From contig OW388291.1 in the NCBI GenBank assembly GCA_936450465.1, positions 36,184,656 through 36,248,655 of the forward strand: a DNA stretch of 64,000 bases, given 5' to 3'. The notes beneath the pieces are model-generated. The model did not search any database. It was not told the DNA's origin and was given only the letters and a program-made list of their open reading frames with translations. The stretch comes from Gibbula magus. Its lineage: Eukaryota; Mollusca; Gastropoda; Trochida; Trochidae. Below are positions 46,011 to 58,082 of the stretch, piece by piece. The number at the start of each line of letters is the position of its first letter. Position 1 is the first letter of the stretch. Made by a program: the position numbers and the translations under genes.

Positions 46011-46531
46011 AACAAACAAAACGAGTAAGCACAGTTTTGCCAAGTCGAGAAAAATATGCCTAAAATTAATGACTTCTCCTTAACATTTAACTTTATATTA
46101 AATTTCAATATAATGATTTCAATATCAATTTCTGTTTTAGAGACCGTAGTATATGGTGTTGACACTTTATGAGAAATATTGATTCGTGTTGATGAAAATA
46201 GACCCGAAAGGTCATGTGACGATGTGTTTACTGCACCTGTACTCAGTTTGATATTCACATATATTCACATTACTTCCCCTTCGGCTTTTCTTTTTTAGTT
46301 TAGATTTAATGGTCTTGTTGACCAGATCAAATGGGAATGAAATTGGAAGATGGGTGGAATTTCAATGGGCATTTTTATTAATTTGATATAATATTTCGCA
46401 AAACTATAAGAAATAGCAGGGACATTAGTATATAAGATCCCTGGAAATAGTAAGAAATTAGTTTTGAATGAATGTTACACAATTTATTCATAATTACAAC
46501 GACGTGGTTCTATACTAAGGGTGTAGCAGTT

Positions 46532-46836
46532 TGTTTCCTCTATGCATGGTACAGCAAACAGCATTATGTGTTAATTTCCTCTATGCATGGTACAGCAAAC
46601 AGCATTATGTGTTAATTTCCTCTATCCATGGTACAGCAAACAGCATTATGTGTTAATTTCCTCTATGCATGGTACAGCAAACGGCATTAAGTATTAATTT
46701 CCTCTATGCATGGTACAGCAAACGGTATTATGTATTAATTTCCTCTATGCATGGTACAGCAAACAGCAATAAGTATTAATTTCCTCTATGCATGGTACAG
46801 CAAACAGCAGTATGTATTAATTTCCTCTATGCATGG
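46532..46836 (+). repeat. 41-bp tandem array, about 7.5 copies
   Basis: Unit TTTCCTCTATGCATGGTACA GCAAACAGCATTATGTGTTAA. Ends abruptly where the 40-bp array starts. Confidence 0.95.
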
Positions 46837-47405
46837 TAGAAGAATATATCATTTGTATTGTTCTCAATGTCTGGGAAGAATATATCAAACTATTTATATT
46901 GTTCTCAATGCCTAGAACATTATATCTCGTATTTGTATTGTTCTCATTGTCTGTTCTGAATATCCCGAACAATATATCAAACAATTTGTATTGTTCTCAA
47001 TACCTGGAACAATATATCAAGCAAGTTGTTTTTTAATGCCTGGATAAATATATCAATTTATGTGTATTGTTTGGTATACCCGGTAAAATATATCAAAGTA
47101 TGTTGTTCCGAATGCTTGGAACAATATCAAACTATTTGTATTGTTCCGAATGCCTGGATTAATATATCGAACTATTTGTATTGTTCTGAAAGCCTGGATT
47201 AATATTACGAACTATTTGTATTGTTCCGAATGCCTGGATTAATATTACGAACTATTTGTATTGTTCCGAATGCCTGGATTAATATATCGAACTATTTGTA
47301 TTGTTCTGAAAGCCTGGATTAATATATCGAACTATTTGTATTGTTCCGAATGCCTGGATTAATATATCGAACTATTTGTATTGTTCTGAAAGCATGGGGC
47401 AGAAT
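46837..47405 (+). repeat. 40-bp tandem array, about 14 copies, grading from diverged to uniform
   Basis: Unit GAATGCCTGGATTAATATAT CGAACTATTTGTATTGTTCT. The left units are diverged; units from 47110 on are nearly identical, with an 80-bp alternation (GAATGCC/GAAAGCC). Confidence 0.9.
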
Positions 47406-47894
47406 ATCAAACTATCTGTATTTTTTCGTGATGGAACATTGAATATCAGTAAAACAAAATGTTGTGAAGAAGACTTCTCACAGCACACTCAGAAGTACTT
47501 ATATGTCCTTGTTCACTCTACTTTCATTGCCTTCTACTCATCGAATTTATCATTGATTTTCTCTACATGAGCTTGAAACTATGTCACGATAGGGCACATT
47601 GTCTCCCATGTGACTATAAGCCACGGCCTTCTCAAGGAAAGTGCATTGTATATATCTAATGGATTGTATCTCTAGGAAGCTATTAGAAAACACAGCAGGT
47701 CGAAGTAATCTGAAACTATCACTATTATTCCCAATACGTTAGTACCATTTTATGTTTGTAATTTCATTTAATGACCATGAATAATGTCACACATCTCGCT
47801 GTTATGTGGTCACGTTTTCTGTCAGGTGAATCGTTAGTCTGTGAGATGGCAGCATAGCGGCTATCACATAGATCGATAAGGGACGGCATTGACC

Positions 47895-47897
<3 letters not shown>

Positions 47898-47980
<83 letters not shown>

Positions 47981-48112
47981 GTAGTTAAATGGAGAGGAGA
48001 TGAGATATATATTTTGAAATACTAATTGGATTATGTAATCATCATAATTTAGAATTAATTTACTGAAATTATGACAATACTTAAGCTTTTATAGGACTTT
48101 GGGTGTGTAAGG
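47898..48112 (+). repeat. (AG)n tract with shared downstream block, copy 2
   Basis: About 40 AG units, then GAGATGAGATATATATTTTG, ACTAATTGGATTATGTAATC, AAGCTTTTATAGGACTTTGG, GTGTGTAAGGACAG. Matches copy 1. Confidence 0.85.
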
Positions 48113-48465
48113 ACAGAACTAATATAGGTTTTAAGAACGTTTCCCTTTGAACCCTAATTTAAGTTTTTTTCCAGTTTTAACTTTTTAAGAAGAAGATGAA
48201 ATACCTATATATAAGGTGTGGGCTGGTTTCCAAAATCCATAGTTACATGTATGTTTAATTCCAATTAACCATTGTACACACGATTTCAGCATTTAGATTT
48301 TTTCACATATCACGGAGAAGGGAACATTTGTTTTCAGGGCTTTTCCTGTGGCCTTTATTTCAGTTCACAAGGTCACAAATCTTCCATTTTAATCCACATT
48401 GACCAAAGATGTCGAAATAGGCTCTTAAGGGATTTACTCTAAAGGTAACTCTGAATTCATTCATC

Positions 48466-48756
48466 TCATTTAAATAAGATCGAACTTAACACTCGTACCT
48501 CGTTCGTCTATCTGAGTACTACCTCGCATAGGTCACGTCAGGTGACCTTCACTGCGACCTTTTCACCTTCAATAAATTCAGCCAATCAGAAGCCTTCTTA
48601 GATATTGAATGTTAACTCAAGTCGGTCCGATAGCTTTCTAGCCTCGTCGCTGATTGGTTAGAGTAAAAGGTCACCTGACATGACCTCTGTGGTGTAGTAC
48701 TCAGATCAGAAAGGCAGCGAGGTACGAGTGTAACTTTCGATCTGTTTTAAATTTGA
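48466..48756. mobile_element. 300-bp foldback MITE, copy 2
   Basis: Same family as the 22.3-kb copy: ATTTAAATAAGATCGAACTT at left, ACTTTCGATCTGTTTTAAAT at right, with AGGTCACGTCAGGTGACC in between and inverted halves. Confidence 0.65.
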
Positions 48757-49167
48757 TTGCTCTACAATTTGCATTCCCTATTTTAAACGTGTAATCCCAA
48801 CGTCCTTAAAAAAGATGTAACTCTCTTGAGAAAGCGGTACTTAGTTAAAAACTCGAAAATGCAATCCGTTTACAATCGACTGGTAAGAAGGAGAGCGGAT
48901 GTTTTATATACATTTGCCATGCAATAAGCATCAGTAATTAATTCGCATTCAGGGGTAAGACAAGGTTGTATCTAACATCATTTGCATTTTGATGTAGTCT
49001 TAAAACGTATGATTTAAGTCTCTGAGAAAAATCATGGCATGAAATTAAAAACATAGCCGATACTGGTTATTGGAAAGTAAAAATGATATATATATTAAAA
49101 TCGGCTTCTGAAACATGCATTAATTTAGATTTTGTCAATAGGGAAATAATTGCTTTCATATCTACCC

Positions 49168-49665
49168 TTAAAGGTACATCCATTCTGTTGTTGGGGGTCA
49201 AATATGCCAACCGTTATAAATGGTCTTACTTTATCGAGCAGTGCCAACTGTTACCGAAAACTACCATTTTGATGATACTCGACTTAGTAAATTGACGATA
49301 TGAAGGTAAAAGTGTCGATTTCTGATCGAAAACCGGACAATGCACCGCGTGTGGCGCGCGCCAATGAGTCAAACGTAATTTTGGATTCTTATTTAAACCA
49401 GATAAAATAAAACATTTGGGTTGATAATGTTTAATAGGTCATATAACTACCGTGCGTGTAAATAGGACATGCACTTTCGGTTTCTGCACATGCATAATGA
49501 TGTAACTCTGTTTTAATTGGAAACTAGTAATTATGATATATTTGGCGATTGGGGATGAATATGCAAACTTAGTGAATTTGTTTGTATTGTAAACAGCACA
49601 TATGGTGTGTTGGAACGTATTAAAGCCAAATCAAATTTTATGAAACACAATGGATGCACCTTTAA
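49168..49665. mobile_element. piggyBac-type MITE, copy E
   Basis: TTAAAGGTACATCCATTCTG to GGATGCACCTTTAA, 498 bp, TTAA at both ends; in intron 1 of the receptor gene. Confidence 0.85.
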
Positions 49666-50201
49666 GGGGCTAGTGTCCGACATTTAGGCTGTGAAGACAT
49701 TCTTTTAAAGTGTAAGAACTAACAAACGTAAACTAAGTATATCATTCCTCTGCTGTATATTATGTATAGTATACTGTTAATCAACAATCATACATTAATC
49801 ACACCTCTGTTTGTAGAACTTAACATAGGTGTCTTATCAACTTGATCTCTCAAGGTAATATCATATTCAGCAGACGCTGTTTGATATCAGTTATCATAAC
49901 AAACTATCTTTGCAAGAGTCAATATCAACCTGGGTTTGTAGAGCAATCTAGACTTTCTGAAGGGATTTTTCATCTGGTCGGATAAAGCAATGTGTGGAGC
50001 TGTTTCGTTGGGCGTTGAAACAAAACTATATGTACGTGTCGGTATTAATCATCGTCCTAAATGACAGAAAATCCCTTTTCGAAAAAATAAATTACATTAC
50101 AAAATTACGTTCATCACGAAAAATTAACGACAAACGAAACGTTAACATTGACTCGGATATGTCAATGGCGAGACATCTAAAAATAGATACATATAGCGAA
50201 C

Positions 50202-50213
50202 TGCGCACGCGCA
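50202..50213. promoter_or_regulatory. NRF-1-like site
   Basis: TGCGCACGCGCA fits the palindromic NRF-1 consensus YGCGCAYGCGCR exactly. It lies in a CpG-richer stretch (50100-50850) inside intron 1 of the receptor gene. A start site nearby is possible but not shown. Confidence 0.35.
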
Positions 50214-50949
50214 ATGACATACAAATGTCGCCGTCCTTCTCTCCTTTTGAGGATGTGACACGTACTTTGGACTAGTTATCGGAAATGTCAACATCGGGAA
50301 ACCGCTTTCGGAATAAGAAACCGGTTTAGTTAGCTGTGCGGGAGGATGCACATTATCGCCTTCGTTAAACATATGCTGAAATAAACATTTTGTTGACAGC
50401 AACAATACCAGTTTTCAGAGCAACATATTGTGTAATGCAATAGATGATGGACAATTTTGATTCATAAATGTAGTCGATTACTTATGAAACCATTTTCGGA
50501 TTCAGAACAACGCATACGTATATGATTTCGTAATCCGTAACCCAGATCGCCCTATTTCCCGAAGATGCGTTCGCTGGTTGAGTTGAACAGGGTGTCAATG
50601 TATCGAACCAATGGCTACAGGGACATAACAGCTACAGTGGTACGGAAGAAGAATGGTAGAAGAATCTGCTCAATAAAGCTTTGAGCACAATTCAGTTACT
50701 CGGTTCATTGAATTATGTCTCTGTATTCCGGGCCACGTGTCGTATTGCCTCTAATATGCGAGCGGTTTCTCAGATCCGGCTGGACAGCGGCACGGAGCTC
50801 ATTGGAGGATCGGCGTTTAAAGGAAGTGCGGAGACAGAATAAGATATCAAACCTCCTTAAGAGCGATTAAGTATTTTTCATATATCAATTGGATTTCAAA
50901 AGTGCCGATTGATCACATGTGCTGATTAATCGAATTTTAAACTATTTTT

Positions 50950-51300
50950 ACTTGCCTTGCATACCCATTACCCAAGCGCAGAGTAATACTTTTTGCCAAT
51001 GGAAATCGAGCAACAGCCTTTCACATGTGCAGAAACCGAAATTGCACGTCCATATGCACAGTAAAACTTTACCAACCCACGTGCGTCTATTGTCTGGTTT
51101 AGGTTAGTCTTTAAAATTAAGTTTGACCAAATGGGCCGCGTCATTTTCTGGTTTTCGATCATAATCGCGACTTTCACTTTTATTTTATTATATTGATACA
51201 TTGATAATGTTCAGTAACAGCCAATATTTCTCTATAAAATAACACTATTAATAACCTTTGACATAATGTAACTCCAACAACAAACTCAATTGCTCTTAAA
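50950..51300. mobile_element. piggyBac-type MITE, degraded copy
   Basis: Recognisable only by internal blocks (TGCAGAAACCGAAATTGCAC, TTTTCGATCATAATCGCGAC) and a worn right end. Inverted relative to copy A. Confidence 0.5.
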
Positions 51301-51586
51301 TCTTTCAGCAGACATAAATATCTGAAAACTCCATTGTAAACATGCGCTACACGATGGCGCTCATTCGATGCCAGGCGCTTATTGGACCCTCTCGTACAGA
51401 GAGTGATGTCACTCTATCGCCCTAGCGTTACATCATCATGAATACCATAACCGAACCAGTAATGCCACTACGGTGATCCAAATTGTCAGCTTATTGCTCC
51501 ACAAGACGATCCGCTATCTCGTATATATTTTCCCGCCACCTCTCAGCTCCACACATATGGTGGTCTTTTCGATATATCTCCTCTCA

Positions 51587-51815
51587 TTAAAGGCACTGTA
51601 GCACGCTGTAACAATTATTGCTCTCACAAAATAAGTAAATAACTGTTAACAATGACGAAATCGTACTTCTGACTCAGTAAAAACGAATGTACATAAATTG
51701 GTTAAGCCATGCGAGCCAATGTCCCATTGAGTGGTCTTTTTAAGCCGTTCACTTTAAAATGGCCACTCCAAGGTAGTCCAAGTGATCTGACTGATGTAGC
51801 GATACCTGGACAGCT
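51587..51815 (+). repeat. Dispersed TTAAAGGCACTGTAG repeat, copy 2
   Basis: Begins TTAAAGGCACTGTAGCACG, with AAAATGGCCACTCCAAGGTA and CAAGTGATCTGACTG blocks. A 107-codon frame starting at 51709 runs through it and is probably incidental. Confidence 0.6.
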
Positions 51816-52723
51816 TGCACTCAGAGTAGATTTTAAATATGGTACACTGATGGAATGGTCAAAGGTCTTGCTGTCTGAACTCTCAAAATCGCATGAGACC
51901 TACACATATACCTCTTACATTGAAAAGTTCCACAAAATTGTCGCTTTTTACGACGCACCATTTTCTTCCGATACGGATAACCGTTTTCTATTGACACGGC
52001 TTACCGGGTCGCATAATGTGATGTTTATGTGATTTTTAAGACAGCAATATTTCAACAGAAAATTTCAACAAGAAAATAATAAACGTGTTACAGCTCCTTA
52101 AAATTCGTTATGAAAGTTGGTTTTGCAAAATGCATTACCAAACAAATTTGTTTGGGATGTGGCAGAACGTTCACGTGCTAAGGGAATCTACATCGGATGA
52201 CTTTTCATACTATCAACATTCTCAATGTACCAAATCAAACGATAAAATACAACAAATTAAAGTAAGTGACATCTAACTATTTTATAGTACTTATATGAGT
52301 ATATTTAGTCTGTGAGCCAAGACTATTCTAAATGGAGGATACTAACGATACCAAAAACACGCCTGTATGATAACCTATTTGTGTCAGATACTTTCCTGAT
52401 ATCACTATCATCGATGGTGTGATTGCCGGCGATATAGTGAGATGTACTTGGTGTGTGATAATTTCTATATTAAATATTTTATTCCTGTAACGTTCGGCTA
52501 TTGCGACAAAACCAGCAACTGCTGTGACTTATTACAGTGACGTCACGTTTGATCGCGTGCTTTATGACGTCACGGACGATGCCAAGCAGGAACTCACGCA
52601 AGGGACATTTTCTGATCACATTTAGCAGCTTCAAATGGCATTACACTCGTCAAATACATGCATATATGGAATAATGTTAAGGAATGAATGAAAACAAGTA
52701 CAACAACAGGTAATATAACACTA

Positions 52724-53232
52724 ACATATATTTGCGTTCAAAAGAAACGTTCCCACAGTAAAAAATGAAATATTGCTATCTAAGAAAGGAGATTTTGAAT
52801 GTATTTGATAAGACACATGTTTTGTGAAGAAATGTTCACAATTTCACGCATCAGAGAGAATACTTTTATTTTGATGTCTTTTCAAATACACTTGGTGTGC
52901 TGAAAGATGTTTTTGCCAGACTGATTGGTATTTAAGTTTAAAAAATAAAATAATATTAAATTAATAAACAATCGCGTGGACATAAATAGCCTTCTTGGAT
53001 CTAAATATTTTGACGCGTCTTTATTGTAGGGTGTCATAAACAAGTTACTCTTATCATGATTTCAAAACGTGTCTTTCTCAGACATATGAACAGGTGATAT
53101 TTTGAAAATTCATATTTAGTATAGTTGGGCTCTGAAGACATGATGCAACGCTTTTTCAGTCGTATTCATATCCCGTGGTTTGAAATATCTTGTATTTTGC
53201 ATGGGGACGTTTTTTTTTTGCATGTGAGTTTA
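52724..53232. mobile_element. Tc1-like MITE with CAAAAGAAACG ends, copy 1
   Basis: Left GCGTTCAAAAGAAACGTTCC, right GGGGACGTTTTTTTTTTGCA then TGTGAGT. Shares its ends and an internal TTTGAAAATTCA block with the shorter copy at 57.2 kb. No coding region. Confidence 0.5.
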
Positions 53233-54762
53233 TAAAAAGAAACAGTTTCTTTGGATATTCCCGACTTAGGGCTTGGTTAGAATTATTGTTGATGACAAAA
53301 TTGACATTCTCTGTTATGTCTGTCAAAGTGTTTATATCACTCATGGTTTTTCAAATCTAGTTCTGTAATGTACAAACCTCAAAAATAGCTTTTTTAAAAA
53401 ACAAATACGCTCGACATTGTGCTAAATGACTTTAAGAACCTCGTGCCAAGTTATATGTAACCCTCGCTGTAGCTCGGATAATAAACAATCTCACCGTTTA
53501 ACATGACACATACTGCGTAAGAAATCATCTATACTCATGATGCATTGCGTATAGGTAGTACAGACCCTGGTTATATTGTGACATCATGACACAAATGACG
53601 TGATATTGGATTTCATGATGTCAGGATATCGTTATGATATGACACGAATGTGTTAGTTAAAGAGGGTGTGTGACGTCACAACAAATATTTCCGTGACCTA
53701 AAGACATTGTTCAAAACTGTAACGAAATAATTTTTGAATTATAGAATAAAAACTTTCAATTTTGATGAATGAAATTGTGAGCACTTCTCTGTTGAAAATG
53801 TGGAAGCCTTCCTTTTAGTTTTAGGAGGATAATGTGTATTTAAAAAACAACAACTTCCAATTCTTAAATGTAACCTATTTATAAAAATGAACTAGCAACT
53901 GTGCCAAACAAATCATGGAAATAAATTGTTAATAACAAAACTAAAACTAAAACACTTCTTATCTTAACGTCTCCCACACGACGACTTTAACAGTTACAGT
54001 TTTCAAGAAACGACCAAATGTGTGACTATATATATTTTATGAGTAAATAAACTATTGATAGAGACACTAATTTTGTTCGTGTTGTTTAGCACCACAGGGG
54101 TCTGTTCTTCTTCCTATTCTGTTTCCATCCAGTCCAAGGAGGTTTTAATTTTGTTTATTCAACCTTTTGGGGGTACAACTACATCACATCAAATATCAAC
54201 AAAATAGACCGATAGTTCTATATTTATGTTATTACAGTTTACTGTAAAACATACTATATATATATAACTGTGAATTTAAATTTATTTGGATTGGTTTACA
54301 TACACGGATTGACTTCGCCACTGTAATTTTTTTTATAGCCATCCATTTCGGATGATTGTATTGGTGAGAGAACAGACATCTTATCATCAAATCGAACCAT
54401 CAGCGCCGAACAACCGATTTGAACAGAACAGTCAATCCACATAATCTAGTCTTGCTAACGGCGGACACTGGCTACACATGGAAGTGCAATTACGGAAATA
54501 CGAAAATGTCTGAGGATGTCACTTTAACAGTTTTAGTATCTACACATTGTAATAAAGAAGTTGACTATCCATAACAGTTACTCTTTGTTGTCCTTCGTCT
54601 TCTAAACTGCTTCTTAATTAAAACAAATACCCGAGAACAGTCAGGTCTTGACAACGGCTTCTATTGTTAAGACATGCAATTAATAAAAGAAAGAATAAAG
54701 CTAATTTTGTCGATATTTTACATCAGATGTTGAGACATAAAGATAAAACTAACGCCTTTTTA
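53233..54762. other. No gene recognised (receptor intron 1)
   Basis: AT-rich intronic sequence with several ATGACGTCA-like strings (for example 52540-52575 and 53670-53685); no exon or complete repeat seen. Confidence 0.6.
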
Positions 54763-55266
54763 TTAAAGGGACACTCCGTATATTATTGAAGTAACATAGG
54801 TCAAACGTTATAATACCAAGGGTGTTATTTTATCGAGAAGTAATGACTGTTGTCGAAAATTACCCTTTTAGTGCCAATCTGTTCAGTATAGTAACATTAT
54901 TAAGATATTAAGTCGTGTTTATGATCGAAAACCGGACAATGTTCAGCGGCTGGCGCGCGTCGATTGTTCAAACGTAATTTTGAAAACGTATATATTTAGC
55001 AGACAAAGAGGCAGATATTGGTTGGTACTGTTTAATGGAACATATAACTGGCATACATGTTAATGGGACGCAAGAATTCGGCTCCCCAACCTGTATTAAG
55101 CCGCTGGTCGAGTTTCATTGAAAACAAATTATTGTCTAATATTTGACGTTAGGGGATACATATGCAAGTCGAGTGAGATATTTTGGACGTAAACCAAGAC
55201 ATTTGATTTTTTTGGAATGTATCAAATCTAAATAAACTTTCATGAAAAACACGGAGTGTCCCTTCA
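54763..55266. mobile_element. piggyBac-type MITE, diverged subfamily
   Basis: TTAAAGGGACACTCCGTATA at the left and ACACGGAGTGTCCCTT at the right: a changed terminal repeat, but the same internal blocks (GATCGAAAACCGGACAATGT, GCGCGC near the centre). 504 bp. Confidence 0.7.
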
Positions 55267-55663
55267 ACAAATATTGAGAAAGAAAACTTTCAAGTACAAT
55301 ATGTCTGATTGTAAAGGTTTCATCAGTTTAAATCCAGAAAGACGGAAATGGACATAATTCTGGAACAAATTATCACGTTATTTCAGAAATCAATCAAGTT
55401 ATTAGGCCTATCATATGTCTATGTATTTGAAAAAGAAATAAAATTATAAAAAAAAGTTATTAGGCCTAAGTCAATAAAGCGACAATAAATACTTGTTATC
55501 TCCGAAATTAGTAACCAGTTGACGCATTGTTTATATTATCAAAGTTTAAGATCGACAATTTGAGTAGGTTTTTGGTTTGTAGTGGGTCCAGGACAGACGG
55601 GTTTGTTAGAAGGTATCACGTATGCAAAGTAACTTATAACAAATAGTTTTTAAAAACTCCTAC

Positions 55664-55963
55664 CTTGCAAGGCAAGCAGACAAGTGCGCCGAAATATTGT
55701 CCACTGGCATTTTCCCCACACACAGAACAGATAAGTACACGAGTCTTGTCAATTTGGGAAGTTGATTTCGGGTGACCGCTGTCCTGATTATAGCGTTGAC
55801 CGATACTTAACCCCTCGTCACTGTTGGGACTGTCTTCGATTAAGAATGTGTTCTTGCTGTTCCTGGAAGTGGCCAACGACATTTTGGGAATGTATTCTGG
55901 GACTGACAGCAGACGAGCGTCCTCCCTAGCCCCTCTTCCTCGCCTCTTGTCACGTCTCAACAT
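55664..55963 (-). CDS. 2DBD nuclear receptor exon 1: N-terminus and first zinc finger of DBD1
   Basis: 300 bp, 100 codons. ATG at 55963-55961 has G at -3 and an in-frame TGA 30 bases upstream (55991-55993), so it is the likely start unless a 5' intron intervenes. The first 30 residues are very basic (MLRRDKRRGRGARED), followed by a Ser/Asn-rich A/B region. The first finger of DBD1 has ligands C79, C82, C96, C99 in the pattern CSVCGENASGQYFG...CLPCK, with the family's YFG turn. The exon ends after Lys100 with donor AAG|GTAGGA (intron starts at 55663), phase 0. The usual P-box CEGCK is replaced by CLPCK, an odd recognition-helix start. The next exon supplies the rest of the domain. What is inferred is only that no coding exon precedes this one. 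Confidence 0.85.
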
Positions 55964-56112
55964 TGCCGAGCTCGTATTGGTAGGGGACCATCAGTGCTAG
56001 TCGGATAAATAACATACAAGCCGTGAAATACAACAAACACAGGCCATAGAGCTATTTAAAGAAGAATATCTATATATGAATTATTCCGAAAATATGTGAG
56101 TATTGGCATTAG

Positions 56113-56545
56113 CACCTGAAAGTCGAACATATCTAATACGTTATCGAAAGGTGTGTGGGTACAGTTATACTGGTTGAAAGTCGAACATTTCTAATGAATA
56201 TAGGAGGATGTGTGTGTTAGACCATATATTACTGGTACGTCGAACATATGTAATACGTTATAGGTGTGTGAGTTAAGCCATATACTACCTGTAAGTCAAA
56301 TAAATCTAATGATTTATCGGAGGGTGTGTGAGATAAGCTATATATTACCTGTAAGTCGAACATATATAAAGAGTTATCAGGGGATGTGATAGAAAGGTCA
56401 TATAAATATTGAAGAAAATATCGATATGACCTGTAAGTAAGCACATATAATATCTGAGCGTCGAAGATATCTAATAAGTTATGGTAGGGTGTGTGTAAGA
56501 CCAAATATTACCTGTAAGTCGAACATATCTAATAAGTTATGGGGG
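56113..56545 (+). repeat. Degenerate 58-bp tandem array, about 7 copies
   Basis: Recurring ACCTGTAAGTCGAACATATC and AATAAGTTAT-GG-GTGTGTG blocks spaced 56-62 bp. Just upstream of receptor exon 1 (minus-strand direction). Confidence 0.8.
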
Positions 56546-57151
56546 GAATTTGAGCTGGGCTACACAATTATTGAATGATTATAAGAATAAACATCCATAA
56601 ATAGTGATCGGAGAATGCCATGCAGTAATTGAAAGTACACTATTATTAGGGTTAATAGGTTGTGTAAGCCAATGAATTGTTGAAAATGCATAAATATTGA
56701 CAGGGCATTGGATGGTTGAAAGTGAAATGTCCCTAAAGAGTGATCGAACGTAACTTAACCATGAAGCAATGATGAAAATGATATGTAATATATGATGCAC
56801 GATGATTTTGGAAAAGTTTTGTTTAACTCATAATAATAATTTCAACTTATATTTCAATAATTATTTTTAAGAATCTATTTTAGCATCACGCAAACCAAAA
56901 CATGCACATATAAACAACAAATTTAAAACATGTCAAAACATAAAGCTAAAAATGTTGTTTCAATACGAGTTTAGCTGAAATTCTAATGAGGAAGTCTGAA
57001 TATGTACACGTTTTTAGTTGTTAAATAAAATACCCATCTAGAGGATGAATGGTATGAATATATAGAACATCATACTTGTGCAGTTGTATTGTTTGTATTG
57101 AACGAGAAGATGTTATGGAAGCGGAGGAACAACGAGTTCAAAGATAAATAA

Positions 57152-57357
57152 ACTCACGTGCAAAATAAACGTCCCATATAAAATAGAAGATAATTACGAC
57201 TGAAATAGCGTTACATCATGTCTTTAGAACCCTACAATACTAAATGTGAATTTTCAAAACATTACTTCTTCATAATTATTTTTGAGAAACACTCCCACAT
57301 CAATATTGTATTTTATACTCTTCTAAAAATGTGGGGACGTTTCTTTTGCACGTGAGT
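57152..57357. mobile_element. Tc1-like MITE with CAAAAGAAACG ends, copy 2
   Basis: 206 bp. ACTCACGTGCAAAATAAACG at left, CGTTTCTTTTGCACGTGAGT at right; near-perfect inverted ends. Confidence 0.65.
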
Positions 57358-58049
57358 AAAATAATAATCAAGTAAATAATAGTTATGAAAGAGATTTATA
57401 AAACACACCAAACGGGCGAAGCTATGGAGATTTCTTATCTATATGATATAGTTGACATCATAATTAAGCATTTTATAATGAAAATAAAGGTGTAAACATG
57501 GCACGAGTTGCTGAATCTCACCTTACTCGGGCGATTTGACAAAAATGTTACATGTGAAAGATGGGGAAACGATAGTTGTACGCAGAATGTAGAACTTTCA
57601 AAATTACGAAATGAATGAGTTATAGAACTTTTACACTTTAGTATATATGCCATCGGAATTGCTAAAAGAGAAATATCTTATACTGAAAATATGAGGTATT
57701 TCTTCCTCGCACATTTTAAAAATTGAATTCAACAATTCAAGATTTGTATCTAAAATAACGTGATAAGTATACATAAGTTAGTTATGCACTTGATATAAGA
57801 GTCGTAGAAGGGCGTTTTACATGGTAAAGACTACCAAGACAAATGGAAAAAATTTGACAATTTGCAAAACAGATATTAAATTTAAACTATATTTTATATT
57901 GGATGAGATAGACAAGGTAATAATATTAATATATTAATAATACTAAATACAACCTGAAAACGCCAACATGGTATAGCGATAGATAGATATAGCGAATGTG
58001 AATGTACTGGTGTTCGTATTTTCTAAATATTATTTCATCTATTTATTAG

Positions 58050-58082
<33 letters not shown>

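Larger units (their letters stand above)
31703..55963 (-). other. Two-DBD nuclear receptor gene (2DBD-NR/NR7 type), gene span, 3' end unresolved
   Basis: Six exons were located by translating the minus strand and checking splice borders. Every joint keeps frame: phase 0 after exon 1, 1 after exon 2, 0 after exon 3, 1 after exon 4, 0 after exon 5. Predicted order is N-terminal A/B region (residues 1-78), DBD1 (79-148), linker, DBD2 (163-231), hinge (232-611) and start of a ligand-binding domain (612-643). Nuclear receptors with two tandem DBDs are known from flatworms, molluscs and some crustaceans and form subfamily NR7. They act as nuclear transcription factors; ligand and targets are unknown here. 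Introns are about 12.2, 6.4, 1.2, 1.5 and 0.9 kb and hold many transposon relics. The remaining ligand-binding-domain exons and the 3' end were not found with confidence, so the span is a minimum. The 5' UTR may include further upstream exons. Confidence 0.88.

Noticed and set aside
51709..52032. 107-codon plus-strand frame
   Set aside because: Starts inside a dispersed repeat whose other copy (42.6 kb) breaks the frame; no motif.
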